DNA of 64,000 nt from Pseudomonas fluorescens (GCF_002837185.1 NZ_KZ477985.1:1-64000), one strand, 5' to 3'; positions 40,904 through 49,644 are shown, counted from the first letter of the stretch. The notes: generated by a model not told the origin, from the letters alone. Translations and numbers: made by a program.

Positions 40904-43032
40904 GGTGAGGTCGTCCGGGTTGGGGTGAGCAGGGAAGGGCGTGGCTCGCTCAGATGTTCATCTTTGATGACCGGGCGCATGGCGATGAACACTTCAGCTT
41001 CTTCGCCAGGCTTGAGCCAGGCGCGCGGCCAGACGGTGACCGCCAGCGTCTGCGAATTGCTGCATTCCTTTTCGTCGATGCGAACATTGCGCTTGAACTG
41101 ATTGCGCAGCACCACCACCGCCACGTTGTATTGCGGCCCTGCGTACCACTGGCTGCGTTCCGTATTCAATGCCAGCAAGTCGCGGGTACTGCACAGAGTA
41201 TTCAGTCCCAGGGGCATCGGCTCGGCCTTGAACGCTTTGGGCACTTCGCCACTGACCAGGTGCGCCAGGGTGCTGGTGATGTCGCTGCGGTTAATCACCG
41301 GCTGGTGGGGAGCGTAGCGTCGGGCCAAGGGTTTTAGCGCGGCCTGCAACTCGACTTGATCGTCCTGGGGCAAATAGCGCGAAGGATCAGACTGATCGCC
41401 GATTACACGCGGGGTCAGAATGAACAGCCGCTCACGCCGGTTGTTCTGTCGTTCGGTCGAAGAGAACAGCGCCTTGCCCAGCAACGGTATGTTTCCCAGC
41501 ACAGGGATTTTGTTTTGTTTGTCGGTGCTTTCAGTGACGTGGAACCCACCCACCACCAGCGAGCGCTTCTCTGCCATCACCGCCTGGGTGCTGACCTTGC
41601 CTCGGCGTACATCCGGGCCGATACGTTCGGGGTTGGACTCGTCAAAGTTACCGTCTTCGATGTCTATCGCCAGGTGGATCTGATGGCTGCCTCGACTGGT
41701 GATCACTCGGGGAACCACTTGAAAGCTGGTGCCCACGGTGATGGGCAGGATCGTCGCGTTTTCGGTGCCGGCAGTCAGGTATTGAGTGCGGTTGAAGTCG
41801 ATGATTGCCGGCTGGTTTTCCAGGGTCAGCACCGAAGGGTTGGACACCATGGTGGCCAGCCCGCGGGATTCCAGCGCCCGAATATCGGCGTAGAAGCGGT
41901 CACGGCTTCCGATCGATAATTGCGATGCGGTACCGGGGGCCATGTTGACGCCGCCTCGGAAGCGGCTGTTCTGAAAGCCCCATTTGATACCGAACTCATT
42001 CAACTGTGTACGCTCGATATCGAGAATGATCGCGTCGATTTCCACCAGCTTGCGCGCGACATCGAGTTGGCTGATCAACTCGTGATACATCGCTTGTCGC
42101 TCCGGCAAGTCATAAATCAGAACGGCGTTGTTGCGTACGTCAGCCTCAACGCGGATCCGGCTGCTGCTCAATGGCGCCCGAGGTGTAATCGACATGCCGG
42201 AATCCGGTGGCGTAGGTGGGGTGAGCATTTGCCCCAGCAGCGGGTTACTCAGACGCGGGAAACTCGGTGTCACAGGTGCGGGCTGGGACTGGGACGCGGA
42301 ACGTTGGGCCAGGCCGGAAAGCGTTGAGGTAGAGCGCGGATCCAACAGCCCACGCAGCATGGTCGCGACGCCTGGAATGATGATTTTTTCGCTGCGGTAC
42401 TCTATCTGGCGGTCTGCGGCATTGGCGAATTTCAGCGGGAACGTCAGCACACTCTGTTTTTCATCCGCAGAGCGACGCTGGCTGCTGAATTGCTTGATCT
42501 GCTCGATGTAGCTTTTGGGACCGGAAACCAGAACGATACCGTCTTCCGGTAACTCACCCCAGCCGAAACGACTGTCGAGCAGTCCGATATCCGTCAGCGC
42601 CTGCTTGAGGTCGGAAACGGTTTCGGACGAGACCTCCAGGCGGGCGGATTCCTGTTGGTCCATCGTGCTGATGAACAGGGTGTTGTTGTACATGTACCAC
42701 TGGAAGCGGTGTTCGACGCCAAGCCTGTCCAGCAGCGACTGCGGTGTATTCGCACGGATCTTGCCATTGACGTCGCCTTCCAGCAGACCCTCGATCTGAA
42801 GCCGCGTGCCAAAGGTCTGGGCGAAGTCTTCGAGCACTTCGCGCAACGGTTTATGTTCGGCTTCATAGGCGTAGGCGGTGTTTTTCCATTCGGGGGGAGT
42901 GGCGGCAAGGGGATTGTGCACCGGGGCCAGTATGCAGGCCAAAAACAGGGCCAGGTATTGCCAGTTTGCGCGTCTGGATGAAGTTTCGGGCGGGTCAATG
43001 TGCAAGCGTCTGTGCTTGTAGATCTCGTGCAT
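40900..43032 (-). CDS. sctC: T3SS secretin SctC (HrcC/RscC, 710 aa)
   Basis: Outer-membrane secretin ring. After a signal segment (about residues 22-44) come N-domains with 'FQWYMYNNTLFI', then the conserved C-terminal secretin core ('VPRVITSRGSHQIHLAIDIEDGNF', 'VVGGFHVTESTDKQNKIPVLGNIPLLGKALF'). ATG 43032 has AGGAAAG upstream. It follows hrpG after 13 bp. Confidence 0.95.
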   Translation of the reverse strand: MHEIYKHRRLHIDPPETSSRRANWQYLALFLACILAPVHNPLAATPPEWKNTAYAYEAEHKPLREVLEDFAQTFGTRLQIEGLLEGDVNGKIRANTPQSLLDRLGVEHRFQWYMYNNTLFISTMDQQESARLEVSSETVSDLKQALTDIGLLDSRFGWGELPEDGIVLVSGPKSYIEQIKQFSSQRRSADEKQSVLTFPLKFANAADRQIEYRSEKIIIPGVATMLRGLLDPRSTSTLSGLAQRSASQSQPAPVTPSFPRLSNPLLGQMLTPPTPPDSGMSITPRAPLSSSRIRVEADVRNNAVLIYDLPERQAMYHELISQLDVARKLVEIDAIILDIERTQLNEFGIKWGFQNSRFRGGVNMAPGTASQLSIGSRDRFYADIRALESRGLATMVSNPSVLTLENQPAIIDFNRTQYLTAGTENATILPITVGTSFQVVPRVITSRGSHQIHLAIDIEDGNFDESNPERIGPDVRRGKVSTQAVMAEKRSLVVGGFHVTESTDKQNKIPVLGNIPLLGKALFSSTERQNNRRERLFILTPRVIGDQSDPSRYLPQDDQVELQAALKPLARRYAPHQPVINRSDITSTLAHLVSGEVPKAFKAEPMPLGLNTLCSTRDLLALNTERSQWYAGPQYNVAVVVLRNQFKRNVRIDEKECSNSQTLAVTVWPRAWLKPGEEAEVFIAMRPVIKDEHLSEPRPSLLTPTRTTSP

Positions 43033-43045
43033 AGGACTTTCCTGA

Positions 43046-43438
43046 TTAGTGCCGCAACGAACGGAGCGAGGTCGGTTTGAGCTGATGGGCTTGCTTATTC
43101 AGGCGTGCGTAGACGGCGCGCCAGGTATCACGTTGATTGAGCAGCGATTCGACGCTACCGAGCACGCGATCCGCTTGAGGTGCACCCTGCAGACTCTGGG
43201 TAATCCAGAGATCGCCACTGCTGGATGCTCGCGCCAGTGCGCCCTGAAAGTGGGTCAGACTCGCAGCGCCGAGCCGCACCCAGCATTGCAGTTCGGTGTT
43301 GTGAGGTGAAGTTGAAGTAAGTTTGGCGCATACCAACACTCCACTACCTTGAAGGCTGACGACAATTTCATCTTGGCCTTCAATCAGGGTGATTTGTTCT
43401 TCGCCGCTCTTCAGCCAATGAATAATGAGGTCTTTCAA
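43046..43438 (-). CDS. hrpG: HrpG-like protein, CesT/ExsA-chaperone-like fold (130 aa)
   Basis: Small T3SS protein at the position of P. syringae HrpG, which binds HrpV and so frees the hrpL activator. The sequence from MKDLIIHWLKSGEEQITLI resembles class I chaperone-like proteins. It appears to start at an unusual TTG (43438), two bases from the hrpF stop, as no ATG or GTG lies nearby. The TTG may lower expression. Confidence 0.75.
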   Translation of the reverse strand: MKDLIIHWLKSGEEQITLIEGQDEIVVSLQGSGVLVCAKLTSTSPHNTELQCWVRLGAASLTHFQGALARASSSGDLWITQSLQGAPQADRVLGSVESLLNQRDTWRAVYARLNKQAHQLKPTSLRSLRH

Positions 43439-43439
43439 A

Positions 43440-43655
43440 TCACTGAAAGCTCTCGATCGTTGTTTTGATCATTTCGTGTACAACCCGTCCTTGCTCCAGA
43501 TAGGCAAAGTTGGAAAAGTCTTGTTTTATTATTAGGGCATAGAACGCATCAATATCTTCAGCTGTTGCAGGGTCTTGACCTGCCTGCTCGACTTTGTGGT
43601 TAGCGGTGCTGCTGTTTCTCGCAAGTCGAAGCGATAAGTCGCTGAAAGATCGCAT
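43440..43655 (-). CDS. hrpF: HrpF-like protein (71 aa)
   Basis: Very small acidic T3SS protein in the hrpF position, first gene behind the hrp box at 43679-43707. In P. syringae HrpF resembles YscE-type co-chaperones and is thought to bind the pilin with HrpG. ATG 43655 follows GAGGA. Confidence 0.75.
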   Translation of the reverse strand: MRSFSDLSLRLARNSSTANHKVEQAGQDPATAEDIDAFYALIIKQDFSNFAYLEQGRVVHEMIKTTIESFQ

Positions 43656-43678
43656 GATGATTCCTCATTGTTTTTTGT

Positions 43679-43707
43679 ATTGTGGTTTGTCGTAGCCAGT
43701 CAGTTCC
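43679..43707 (-). promoter_or_regulatory. hrp box of the hrpF-hrpG-sctC-hrpT-hrpV operon
   Basis: On the minus strand GGAACT, 16 bases, CCACAAT, matching the HrpL consensus except the last base. It is 23 bp before the hrpF start. Confidence 0.8.
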
Positions 43708-43763
43708 ATACACAAGAAACTATTTGATACGTGGTAAACCAATGAGGCGGCGCGCTTTTAGTT

Positions 43764-44339
43764 TTATCGGCTCTGCTTGAGAAACAGGTCGAGCATCGAG
43801 TGCCAGTTGATAAGGAAATCTCCCTCATCTGTCCTTAATGTCAGGGTCTGAGGGGGCACAGTGGCGTCTGGTTGTAGCCTCCAGAGTGTCGCCCCGTGAG
43901 AAACGAGGTTCCGCTTTACGCACTCGAATTCGTTTGGGCAGCAGAGCAGCGTCGCGTTGACCTGCGGTATTTGACTGGCCAGCAGCTGCTTTATAAGAGC
44001 GCTTAGGCGCTGTGGCTCGACAGTTTCGTCACAAATGCACCTGATGGCTTGGTTAATGACCAAGGTCGCGCGGTGTTCAAGACTTGCGAGTATTTCCTCA
44101 CGCTCTTGTTCCCAGCATTTGAGTTGCTTATCGGCGCGTTGCCAGATTTCCACTGAAGCTTTTTCCTGCATGGCCTCACATTGTTCACTCGCTTTTCTTA
44201 TAAGCTCGTCAGCCTTCGCTTGTGCTTGCACCAAGTGCTGATTGGCAATTTCGACATCTGCGAGCGCTTCTCGGGGAACCAAGGGGGTTGGAACGCAGGC
44301 AGCGTTCTGGTGTAACTCGATTTTGCGCAGTTGGAGCAT
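43764..44339 (-). CDS. sctL: HrpE-like T3SS stator protein SctL (191 aa)
   Basis: Peripheral stalk/stator that anchors and regulates the ATPase SctN, FliH-like. A central helical, Glu/Gln/Arg-rich stretch (about residues 40-95, 'AKADELIRKASEQCEAMQEKASVEIWQRADKQLKCWEQEREE') is typical. It is the last gene of the pilin operon and its start overlaps the stop of sctK. Confidence 0.85.
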   Translation of the reverse strand: MLQLRKIELHQNAACVPTPLVPREALADVEIANQHLVQAQAKADELIRKASEQCEAMQEKASVEIWQRADKQLKCWEQEREEILASLEHRATLVINQAIRCICDETVEPQRLSALIKQLLASQIPQVNATLLCCPNEFECVKRNLVSHGATLWRLQPDATVPPQTLTLRTDEGDFLINWHSMLDLFLKQSR

Positions 44340-44920
44340 TATCGGTCGCCTGGTGCGTGCGTATCAGGACGTGTGTCATGGTCAGACGTTGATGTGACTC
44401 GCCAAACCACGGCTTGCCAGAGTGTGATCAATCGGCTGCACGCGTTTTCGAATACGGGAGATCTTTTTTCCACTGCGAGCACTCGCTCAAAAGGAAAGCG
44501 TAATCTAAGCCGCTGCCAGACGGTGGGCGCTACCCAATTGCACAGTAATTGCAAAGGGTCATCTTCGGGCAGAAGCATGTCAGGTGAGAGGGCTTTGGAG
44601 AGGCTCCTGCACCATTGGTCATGGCTTTCGCTCAAGGAAGGTGCGGATTGGGGAATGACGGTCAGGTGAACCAATTGGAGCGCCAAGTTGAGTTGTTCCG
44701 TTGAGGCAATTGCCAGTCGAAGCACGGCAAACTGAGGTTGGGGAGGCAAGCAGGGGGCGGCACCTGCAAGTTCGTTCTTCATCAAGGCCTCACAGCAATG
44801 AATCAAAGCAATCTCAGGGTAAAAAAACCGCCAGCTTTCGTGGGCGGTTCTCCAAGGAAATGCCCACCATTGAGCCCAAGCCAGATGTTCACTCCTTGAT
44901 AGAGAATGGTTAATGACCAC
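44339..44920 (-). CDS. sctK: HrpD-like T3SS sorting-platform protein SctK (193 aa)
   Basis: Position between sctJ and sctL, and length, match HrpD/SctK, the sorting-platform accessory. The sequence is poorly conserved in general. Start is taken at GTG 44920, which overlaps the sctJ stop by 11 bp. Confidence 0.78.
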   Translation of the reverse strand: MVINHSLSRSEHLAWAQWWAFPWRTAHESWRFFYPEIALIHCCEALMKNELAGAAPCLPPQPQFAVLRLAIASTEQLNLALQLVHLTVIPQSAPSLSESHDQWCRSLSKALSPDMLLPEDDPLQLLCNWVAPTVWQRLRLRFPFERVLAVEKRSPVFENACSRLITLWQAVVWRVTSTSDHDTRPDTHAPGDR

Positions 44921-45731
44921 GCGCAGAACCTTCAGTTACGTCAGGCGCAGGTATTACCTGCTTCGACCGCTGCCGCCGGTTTAACAGGAACAATGTTCCG
45001 GCCACCGTCAAAATCAAACCACCCAGCAAAATGATGAGGCTGGTCGACCAAAAACTGCGGTCATCTGCCGGGATCAGGAACGGTCCGAAGTAGACCAGTC
45101 GCCTTTGTCCCTGGTAAGCCGTAGCGGGCACGAATATGACGGTAAGTTTTTGCGGGTTGTCCACTGCTGTCGTCATTCCCGGAATACTGCTTGCGACCAT
45201 TTTGCGAACACGGGCTCGGATATTATCGGGATCAAGGCGAGGATCGTGTTTGATGAACACGGAGGCGGATGCAGGCTGCACCGGTTCTCCAGGCGCAATG
45301 CGCTCGGGAAGCACCACATGCACCCGGGCAACGATCACACCATCGATGTTCGAGAGGGTGGCTTCAAGTTCCTGGGATAAGGCGTAGATGTAGCGGGCGC
45401 GCTCTTCCAGCGGTGTAGAAATTACGCCCTCCTTCCGAAACGTATCGCCTAGTGTGGCGCGAGCGAGTCTGGGCAGGCCTACGGCCTCCAAAGTGCGAAC
45501 AGCTCGGCCTAGGTCGCTTGTATCGACACTTACCGTTACCCCATCCTTGGCAGGAATTTTTTGAGCTCGAATATGTTTGTCTGCCAGTTCTGCAATAACT
45601 TCATTGGCCTCTTGTTCGGAGAGTTGTCGATGCAATTCGACACGGTCACCGCAACCACTCAACATAAAAAGAAAGGTGAGCGCCACCAGGGTTAACCGCG
45701 GGAAGCGTCTGTTTGCTACTGCAGGTTGCAT
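44910..45731 (-). CDS. sctJ: T3SS inner-membrane ring lipoprotein SctJ (HrcJ/RscJ, 273 aa)
   Basis: Lipoprotein of the inner ring. The signal ends at a lipobox (LFMLSGCGD), then the YscJ/FliF domain ('ATLSNIDGVIVARVHVVLPE'), then a C-terminal membrane segment near residues 225-245. I use ATG 45731; a GTG five codons upstream is in frame. The gene start lies inside the sctI coding region. Confidence 0.92.
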   Translation of the reverse strand: MQPAVANRRFPRLTLVALTFLFMLSGCGDRVELHRQLSEQEANEVIAELADKHIRAQKIPAKDGVTVSVDTSDLGRAVRTLEAVGLPRLARATLGDTFRKEGVISTPLEERARYIYALSQELEATLSNIDGVIVARVHVVLPERIAPGEPVQPASASVFIKHDPRLDPDNIRARVRKMVASSIPGMTTAVDNPQKLTVIFVPATAYQGQRRLVYFGPFLIPADDRSFWSTSLIILLGGLILTVAGTLFLLNRRQRSKQVIPAPDVTEGSARGH

Positions 45732-46081
45732 ATTTTGTCGACGCACTGGGTTGCTTTGCCGAGGGTTTTTACTAGCAAATGTGACATGAGCAATGCGTTA
45801 GAAAGATCATCCGGGTACTTACGTAACGCGTCCCTGTCGGTATTTTTGCTAAGTCTACTGAGGTCTCGTGTTATTTTGTTTTTTGTTGTTTCGAGCGCCG
45901 CTGCTGCATTTGTCAGCACATTCATCGTCTCGAGTGGTGCTGCTACAGGCCCTGTCGAAATAGAACGTTCAAGTTGGGAAGTAAAAAAGTCCGCATCAGT
46001 ACTTGATGGTGAACGATCAGACGCTTGAACGGCGCGTATAAGGCCGGTAGGCGCGATTGAGCTATTGTTTTCCACAAGCAT
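45716..46081 (-). CDS. sctI: HrpB-like T3SS inner-rod protein SctI (121 aa)
   Basis: Inner-rod/adaptor protein at the base of the pilus. Position immediately before sctJ, and the C-terminal hydrophobic heptad-like helix ('SNALLMSHLLVKTLGKATQCVDKICNLQ'), support the call. It follows the candidate pilin gene after a strong intercistronic hairpin. Confidence 0.78.
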   Translation of the reverse strand: MLVENNSSIAPTGLIRAVQASDRSPSSTDADFFTSQLERSISTGPVAAPLETMNVLTNAAAALETTKNKITRDLSRLSKNTDRDALRKYPDDLSNALLMSHLLVKTLGKATQCVDKICNLQ

Positions 46082-46149
46082 GGGTAACCTCGATAAGTGA
46101 GTGATGGGGTTTTACGCTGGCTTGAAGTACCCGCTCAATACGAGAAGCG

Positions 46150-46175
46150 CCTCCTCGGCTGGTGAGCCGAGGAGG
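46150..46175 (-). promoter_or_regulatory. GC-rich intercistronic hairpin between pilin and sctI
   Basis: A perfect 11-bp stem (CCTCCTCGGCT at 46150-46160 with AGCCGAGGAGG at 46165-46175) has a 4-nt loop and no T-tract in the direction of transcription, so it is not an ordinary terminator. Its place directly after the pilin stop suggests a 3' stabiliser or partial attenuator. Confidence 0.7.
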
Positions 46176-46183
46176 TACTTGCA

Positions 46184-46366
46184 TTAACGCCTTTTACCAG
46201 CAGCCTCTTTAACGTTGGTATCTTGCTGGGCGTCGTTGCTCAACCTCAATCCGTCAGCCTGTATCTTCTTCGTCCGCTCGCTCTCTGCGTTAAGGGCGGG
46301 GTTTCCGGCGGTGTCGCCGGCACCGTAGTAGGATGAATAGGGGGAATTGCCGTTAATTGGATTCAT
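46184..46366 (-). CDS. hrpA: Candidate Hrp pilin, HrpA/RspA-like (60 aa)
   Basis: First gene behind the hrp box at 46458-46486, in the place of the pilin gene hrpA. The small protein (MNPINGNSPYSSYYG...) has a polar Ser/Tyr/Gly-rich start and an amphipathic C-terminal helix ('ERTKKIQADGLRLSNDAQQDTNVKEAAGKRR'), the usual plan of Hrp pilins, whose sequences are otherwise hypervariable. ATG 46366 follows GGAGAAG. It is shorter than P. syringae HrpA (about 110 aa) but close to Erwinia HrpA. No hrpZ gene follows. Confidence 0.62.
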   Translation of the reverse strand: MNPINGNSPYSSYYGAGDTAGNPALNAESERTKKIQADGLRLSNDAQQDTNVKEAAGKRR

Positions 46367-46457
46367 AGATCTTCTCCACTTCGCTAGTTGAAAAATATCG
46401 CGTTGCACAGTCCCCATGTTTTTTGCATCGATTTACAACATGATGTCTGGCACTAAC

Positions 46458-46486
46458 TGTGTGGCAGCCGGTAGTTAAGTGGTTCC
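46458..46486 (-). promoter_or_regulatory. hrp box of the pilin operon
   Basis: On the minus strand GGAACC, 16 bases, CCACACA: a perfect match to GGAACC-N16-CCACNNA, about 90 bp before the pilin start, leaving a sizeable untranslated leader. Confidence 0.88.
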
Positions 46487-46551
46487 CATCATTTACAAAA
46501 AACCTAACGTTCCCAGAAGGTGTCTGATGCGCGAGCGTTTTCAACATCCGT

Positions 46552-47469
46552 TCAGCCAATCCTAAGTTGTTTCATTCGGTAGTAAAGTGTGCGTTTGGCA
46601 ACCCTTAACTCAACCGCTGCCAGATCCACATTGCCATTGTGCCGACGCAGTGATTCTTCAATCAGTGATTTCTCGATACGTTGTAAGCGTTCTTTGAGGC
46701 CTGCTTCAGATGCCTCATGGTCCTTTCCCTTTACCGACAGCGGAGGAAGCCCCAATACAAAGCGTTTAGCGGTGGAGCTCAGTTCGCGAACGTTGCCGGG
46801 CCAGGTATGGCATAACAACTGTTGAAACAAGGAGTTTGGAGGTTGGGGGGAGGGGCATTTAAAAGATTCTGCTTGTTGTCGGATCATGGTCAAAAAAAGC
46901 GGGATTATTCGATCTCGGCACTCTCGCAACGACGGGAGCTGGATGTTGACGACACTCAAACGAAAATACAGGTCGCGCCGGAAAGTCCCTCGCTCGACCA
47001 TTTCATACAACGATCGCTGGGCCGATGCGATGACTCGCATGTCTACCGGGATGAATCGAGTTGAGCCCAGGCGCTCTACGCCACGTGACTCCAGTGTCCG
47101 AAGTAGCTTGGCTTGTAAAGACAGCGGCATGCTGTCGATTTCATCCAGATACAGGGTGCCCAAGTGTGCAGCTTCGATAAAGCCCGCCCTGGACTGCACG
47201 GCGCCGGTGTACGCACCGCTATTGACGCCGAACAATTGGCTTTCCGCGAGCGTCTCTGGAATGGCCGCACAGTTCACAGGAATGAAGCTACCCCGTCGGC
47301 CTGATAAACGATGAATTCGCCGTGCCAGGGTATCCTTGCCGGTGCCGGTTTCTCCCAGCAACAGAATGTCAATGTTGAGCGGGGCAATACTGCTCAACAT
47401 ATTTTCAATATCAGGGCCTTCAAGCAGTGAACTATCTGCGTCATTATCCATATGGTCGGGGGCCGACAT
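46552..47469 (-). CDS. rspR: HrpR/HrpS-like sigma-54 enhancer-binding protein (305 aa)
   Basis: AAA+ activator of sigma-54 promoters without a receiver domain. Walker A GETGTGKD at residues 39-46, the sigma-54-contact loop GAYTGA at 85-90, Walker B LYLDEID at 106-112 and a C-terminal Fis-type helix-turn-helix ('NVDLAAVELRVAKRTLYYRMKQLRIG') are visible. P. syringae uses two paralogues, HrpR and HrpS, as a mixed hexamer; only one gene exists here, so it should act as a homo-oligomer. The expected target is the promoter at 29981-29997. Confidence 0.9.
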   Translation of the reverse strand: MSAPDHMDNDADSSLLEGPDIENMLSSIAPLNIDILLLGETGTGKDTLARRIHRLSGRRGSFIPVNCAAIPETLAESQLFGVNSGAYTGAVQSRAGFIEAAHLGTLYLDEIDSMPLSLQAKLLRTLESRGVERLGSTRFIPVDMRVIASAQRSLYEMVERGTFRRDLYFRLSVVNIQLPSLRECRDRIIPLFLTMIRQQAESFKCPSPQPPNSLFQQLLCHTWPGNVRELSSTAKRFVLGLPPLSVKGKDHEASEAGLKERLQRIEKSLIEESLRRHNGNVDLAAVELRVAKRTLYYRMKQLRIG

Positions 47470-47713
47470 TGAGTGATTACTCCATAATCGCTACTGCTTC
47501 ACTATTGATGTGTAGGCTCAGCCTAGTAAATCGAAATTTATAAGCGTTGTCACTTGTCATTGATGAAGTCAGATGCCGGTGTTGCGTAGGATAAGTTTGT
47601 GTTTAACTTGGATTTGATGTGCTGTAACAAGAAAAGAATAAAGTGTGTAGGGTTATTCTGAAAAAATCGGTAATTTAGTAAAAATGTTTTTGACCGGGTG
47701 ATCTGTCGCCCAC
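47470..47713. other. AT-rich gene-free region upstream of the T3SS activator gene
   Basis: No gene seen. It is markedly more A+T-rich than the flanking housekeeping DNA and should contain the promoter of the minus-strand activator gene. A TATAAA-like -10 candidate lies near 47537-47543 on the minus strand, with no convincing -35 box. MvaT/H-NS-type silencing would be plausible. Confidence 0.4.
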
Positions 47714-47743
47714 AAAAAAGCCGATGCAATACATCGGCTTTTT
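47714..47743. terminator. Terminator downstream of ychF
   Basis: The stem GCCGATG / CATCGGC (loop CAATA) is flanked by A and T tracts. It marks the boundary between the T3SS cluster and the housekeeping block. Confidence 0.88.
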
Positions 47744-47770
47744 AGTTGCGGCGCGTACGGCAGTTGATAC

Positions 47771-48871
47771 TTACACGTTGAACCTGAAGTGCATCACATC
47801 ACCATCCTTGACGATATACTCCTTACCTTCCAAACGCCACTTACCCGCTTCCTTGGCCCCCGCTTCACCCTTGTACTGAATGAAGTCGTTGTAAGCGATC
47901 ACCTCAGCACGGATAAAGCCTTTCTCGAAATCGGTGTGGATCACGCCAGCAGCCTGTGGCGCGGTAGCGCCGACCTTCACGGTCCAGGCGCGCACTTCTT
48001 CTACACCGGCAGTGAAGTAGGTCTGCAGGTGCAGCATTTCGTAACCGGCGCGGATCACGCGGTTCAGGCCAGGCTCTTCCAGGCCCAGGGCCTCGAGGAA
48101 CATGTCTTTTTCTTCGCCATCGTCCAGCTCGGCGATTTCCGCTTCGATCTTGTTGCACACCGGTACAACGATCGCGCCTTCTTCGTCGGCGATGGCCTTG
48201 ACCACGTCGAGCAGCGGATTGTTTTCGAAGCCGTCTTCAGCAACGTTGGCGATGTACATCACCGGTTTGGTGGTCAGCAGGTGGAAGCCCTTGATCACCG
48301 CTTTTTCGTCGGTGCTCATGTTCTTCATCAAGCTGCGCGCAGGCTTGCCTTCGGTGAAGTGAGCGATCAACTGCTCCAGCAGGCCTTTCTGGACCACTGC
48401 ATCCTTGTCGCCGCCCTTGGCGTTACGCGCGACTTTCTGCAGTTGCTTCTCGCAGCTGTCGAGGTCGGCGAAGATCAGTTCCAGGTCGATGATCTCGATG
48501 TCGCGCTTGGGGTCGACGCTGTTGGAGACGTGAATCACGTTCTCGTCTTCAAAGCAGCGGACCACGTGGGCGATGGCATCGGTCTCACGGATGTTGGCGA
48601 GGAACTTGTTGCCCAGGCCTTCACCTTTCGAGGCACCGGCGACCAGGCCGGCGATGTCGACGAATTCCATGGTAGTCGGCAGGATGCGCTTGGGGTTCAC
48701 GATGGCCGCCAACGCCGCCAGGCGCGGGTCAGGCATGGCCACGATGCCGCTGTTAGGCTCGATGGTGCAGAAGGGGAAGTTCTCCGCTGCAATACCGGAC
48801 TTGGTCAGGGCGTTGAACAGGGTGGATTTGCCGACGTTGGGCAGGCCGACGATGCCGCAATTGAATCCCAT
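47771..48871 (-). CDS. ychF: Redox-regulated ATPase/GTPase YchF (366 aa)
   Basis: Obg-family P-loop protein (OLA1/YchF) that binds ribosomes and preferentially uses ATP. G1 motif GLPNVGKST at residues 9-17 and the C-terminal TGS domain ('[40 protein letters not shown]') are visible. Length is as usual. It follows pth after about 20 bp, a common gammaproteobacterial pair. Confidence 0.97.
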   Translation of the reverse strand: MGFNCGIVGLPNVGKSTLFNALTKSGIAAENFPFCTIEPNSGIVAMPDPRLAALAAIVNPKRILPTTMEFVDIAGLVAGASKGEGLGNKFLANIRETDAIAHVVRCFEDENVIHVSNSVDPKRDIEIIDLELIFADLDSCEKQLQKVARNAKGGDKDAVVQKGLLEQLIAHFTEGKPARSLMKNMSTDEKAVIKGFHLLTTKPVMYIANVAEDGFENNPLLDVVKAIADEEGAIVVPVCNKIEAEIAELDDGEEKDMFLEALGLEEPGLNRVIRAGYEMLHLQTYFTAGVEEVRAWTVKVGATAPQAAGVIHTDFEKGFIRAEVIAYNDFIQYKGEAGAKEAGKWRLEGKEYIVKDGDVMHFRFNV

Positions 48872-48892
48872 GGTGTTTCCCCTCGGTAAAAG

Positions 48893-49477
48893 TCAGGCCT
48901 TCTGGCTGTGCAGGTTTTTCATCGCACGGTTCCATTCACCGGCGAAGATATCCGGCAGCACGCCGAGGGCAAAATCGATGCTGGCATCGAGTTTTTCCTG
49001 TTCGGCGCGTGGCGCACGACCCAGGACGAAATTTGAAACCATACTGGCAACGCCTGGGTGGCCAATGCCGAGCCGCAGACGGTAGAAATTATTCTGATTA
49101 CCCAACTGCGCGATGATGTCGCGCAGACCATTGTGCCCGCCATGCCCGCCGCCCAACTTGAGTTTGGCAACGCCGGGTGGCAGGTCCAGTTCGTCATGGG
49201 CCACCAGGATCTCTTCGGGTTTGATCCGGAAAAATCCCGCAAGCGCCGCGACAGCCTGGCCGCTGCGGTTCATGTAGGTGGTGGGAATCAGCAGACGAAC
49301 ATCCTGACCCTGGTGCGAGAAGCGCCCGGTCAGGCCAAAATATTTGCGATCGGCCACAAGATTGAGGCCTTGGGCGTGGGCGATACGCTCAACAAAAAGG
49401 GCCCCCGCGTTATGCCGGGTCTGTTCGTATTCGGCGCCTGGATTTCCCAGGCCAACGATCAGTTTTATGGCAGTCAC
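48893..49477 (-). CDS. pth: Peptidyl-tRNA hydrolase (194 aa)
   Basis: Releases tRNA from stalled peptidyl-tRNA. The motif '[21 protein letters not shown]' with the catalytic His, and '[28 protein letters not shown]', are diagnostic. Start at GTG 49477 gives the standard 194-aa protein; the frame extends upstream without similarity. Confidence 0.96.
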   Translation of the reverse strand: MTAIKLIVGLGNPGAEYEQTRHNAGALFVERIAHAQGLNLVADRKYFGLTGRFSHQGQDVRLLIPTTYMNRSGQAVAALAGFFRIKPEEILVAHDELDLPPGVAKLKLGGGHGGHNGLRDIIAQLGNQNNFYRLRLGIGHPGVASMVSNFVLGRAPRAEQEKLDASIDFALGVLPDIFAGEWNRAMKNLHSQKA

Positions 49478-49644
49478 GACAGGGGCCCTTCCTTTGGAGT
49501 TGTGGATAACATCGCCAGACTTGAGTGCGGCGAAAGTGGACAACATTACATCATTTACTCAAGAGTAAACGCCGCGTTATCGCCCGCTTTCTCGCTACGT
49601 TTCGGTCCGCGATGTTTCCTCAAGCTCCTTCGTTACAGAGCGTA

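Noticed and set aside
41356..41919. 187-codon plus-strand frame within the secretin gene
   Set aside because: Antisense to conserved secretin motifs; shadow.
47789..48889. 366-codon plus-strand frame opposite ychF
   Set aside because: Mirror frame of a highly conserved gene; no independent evidence.
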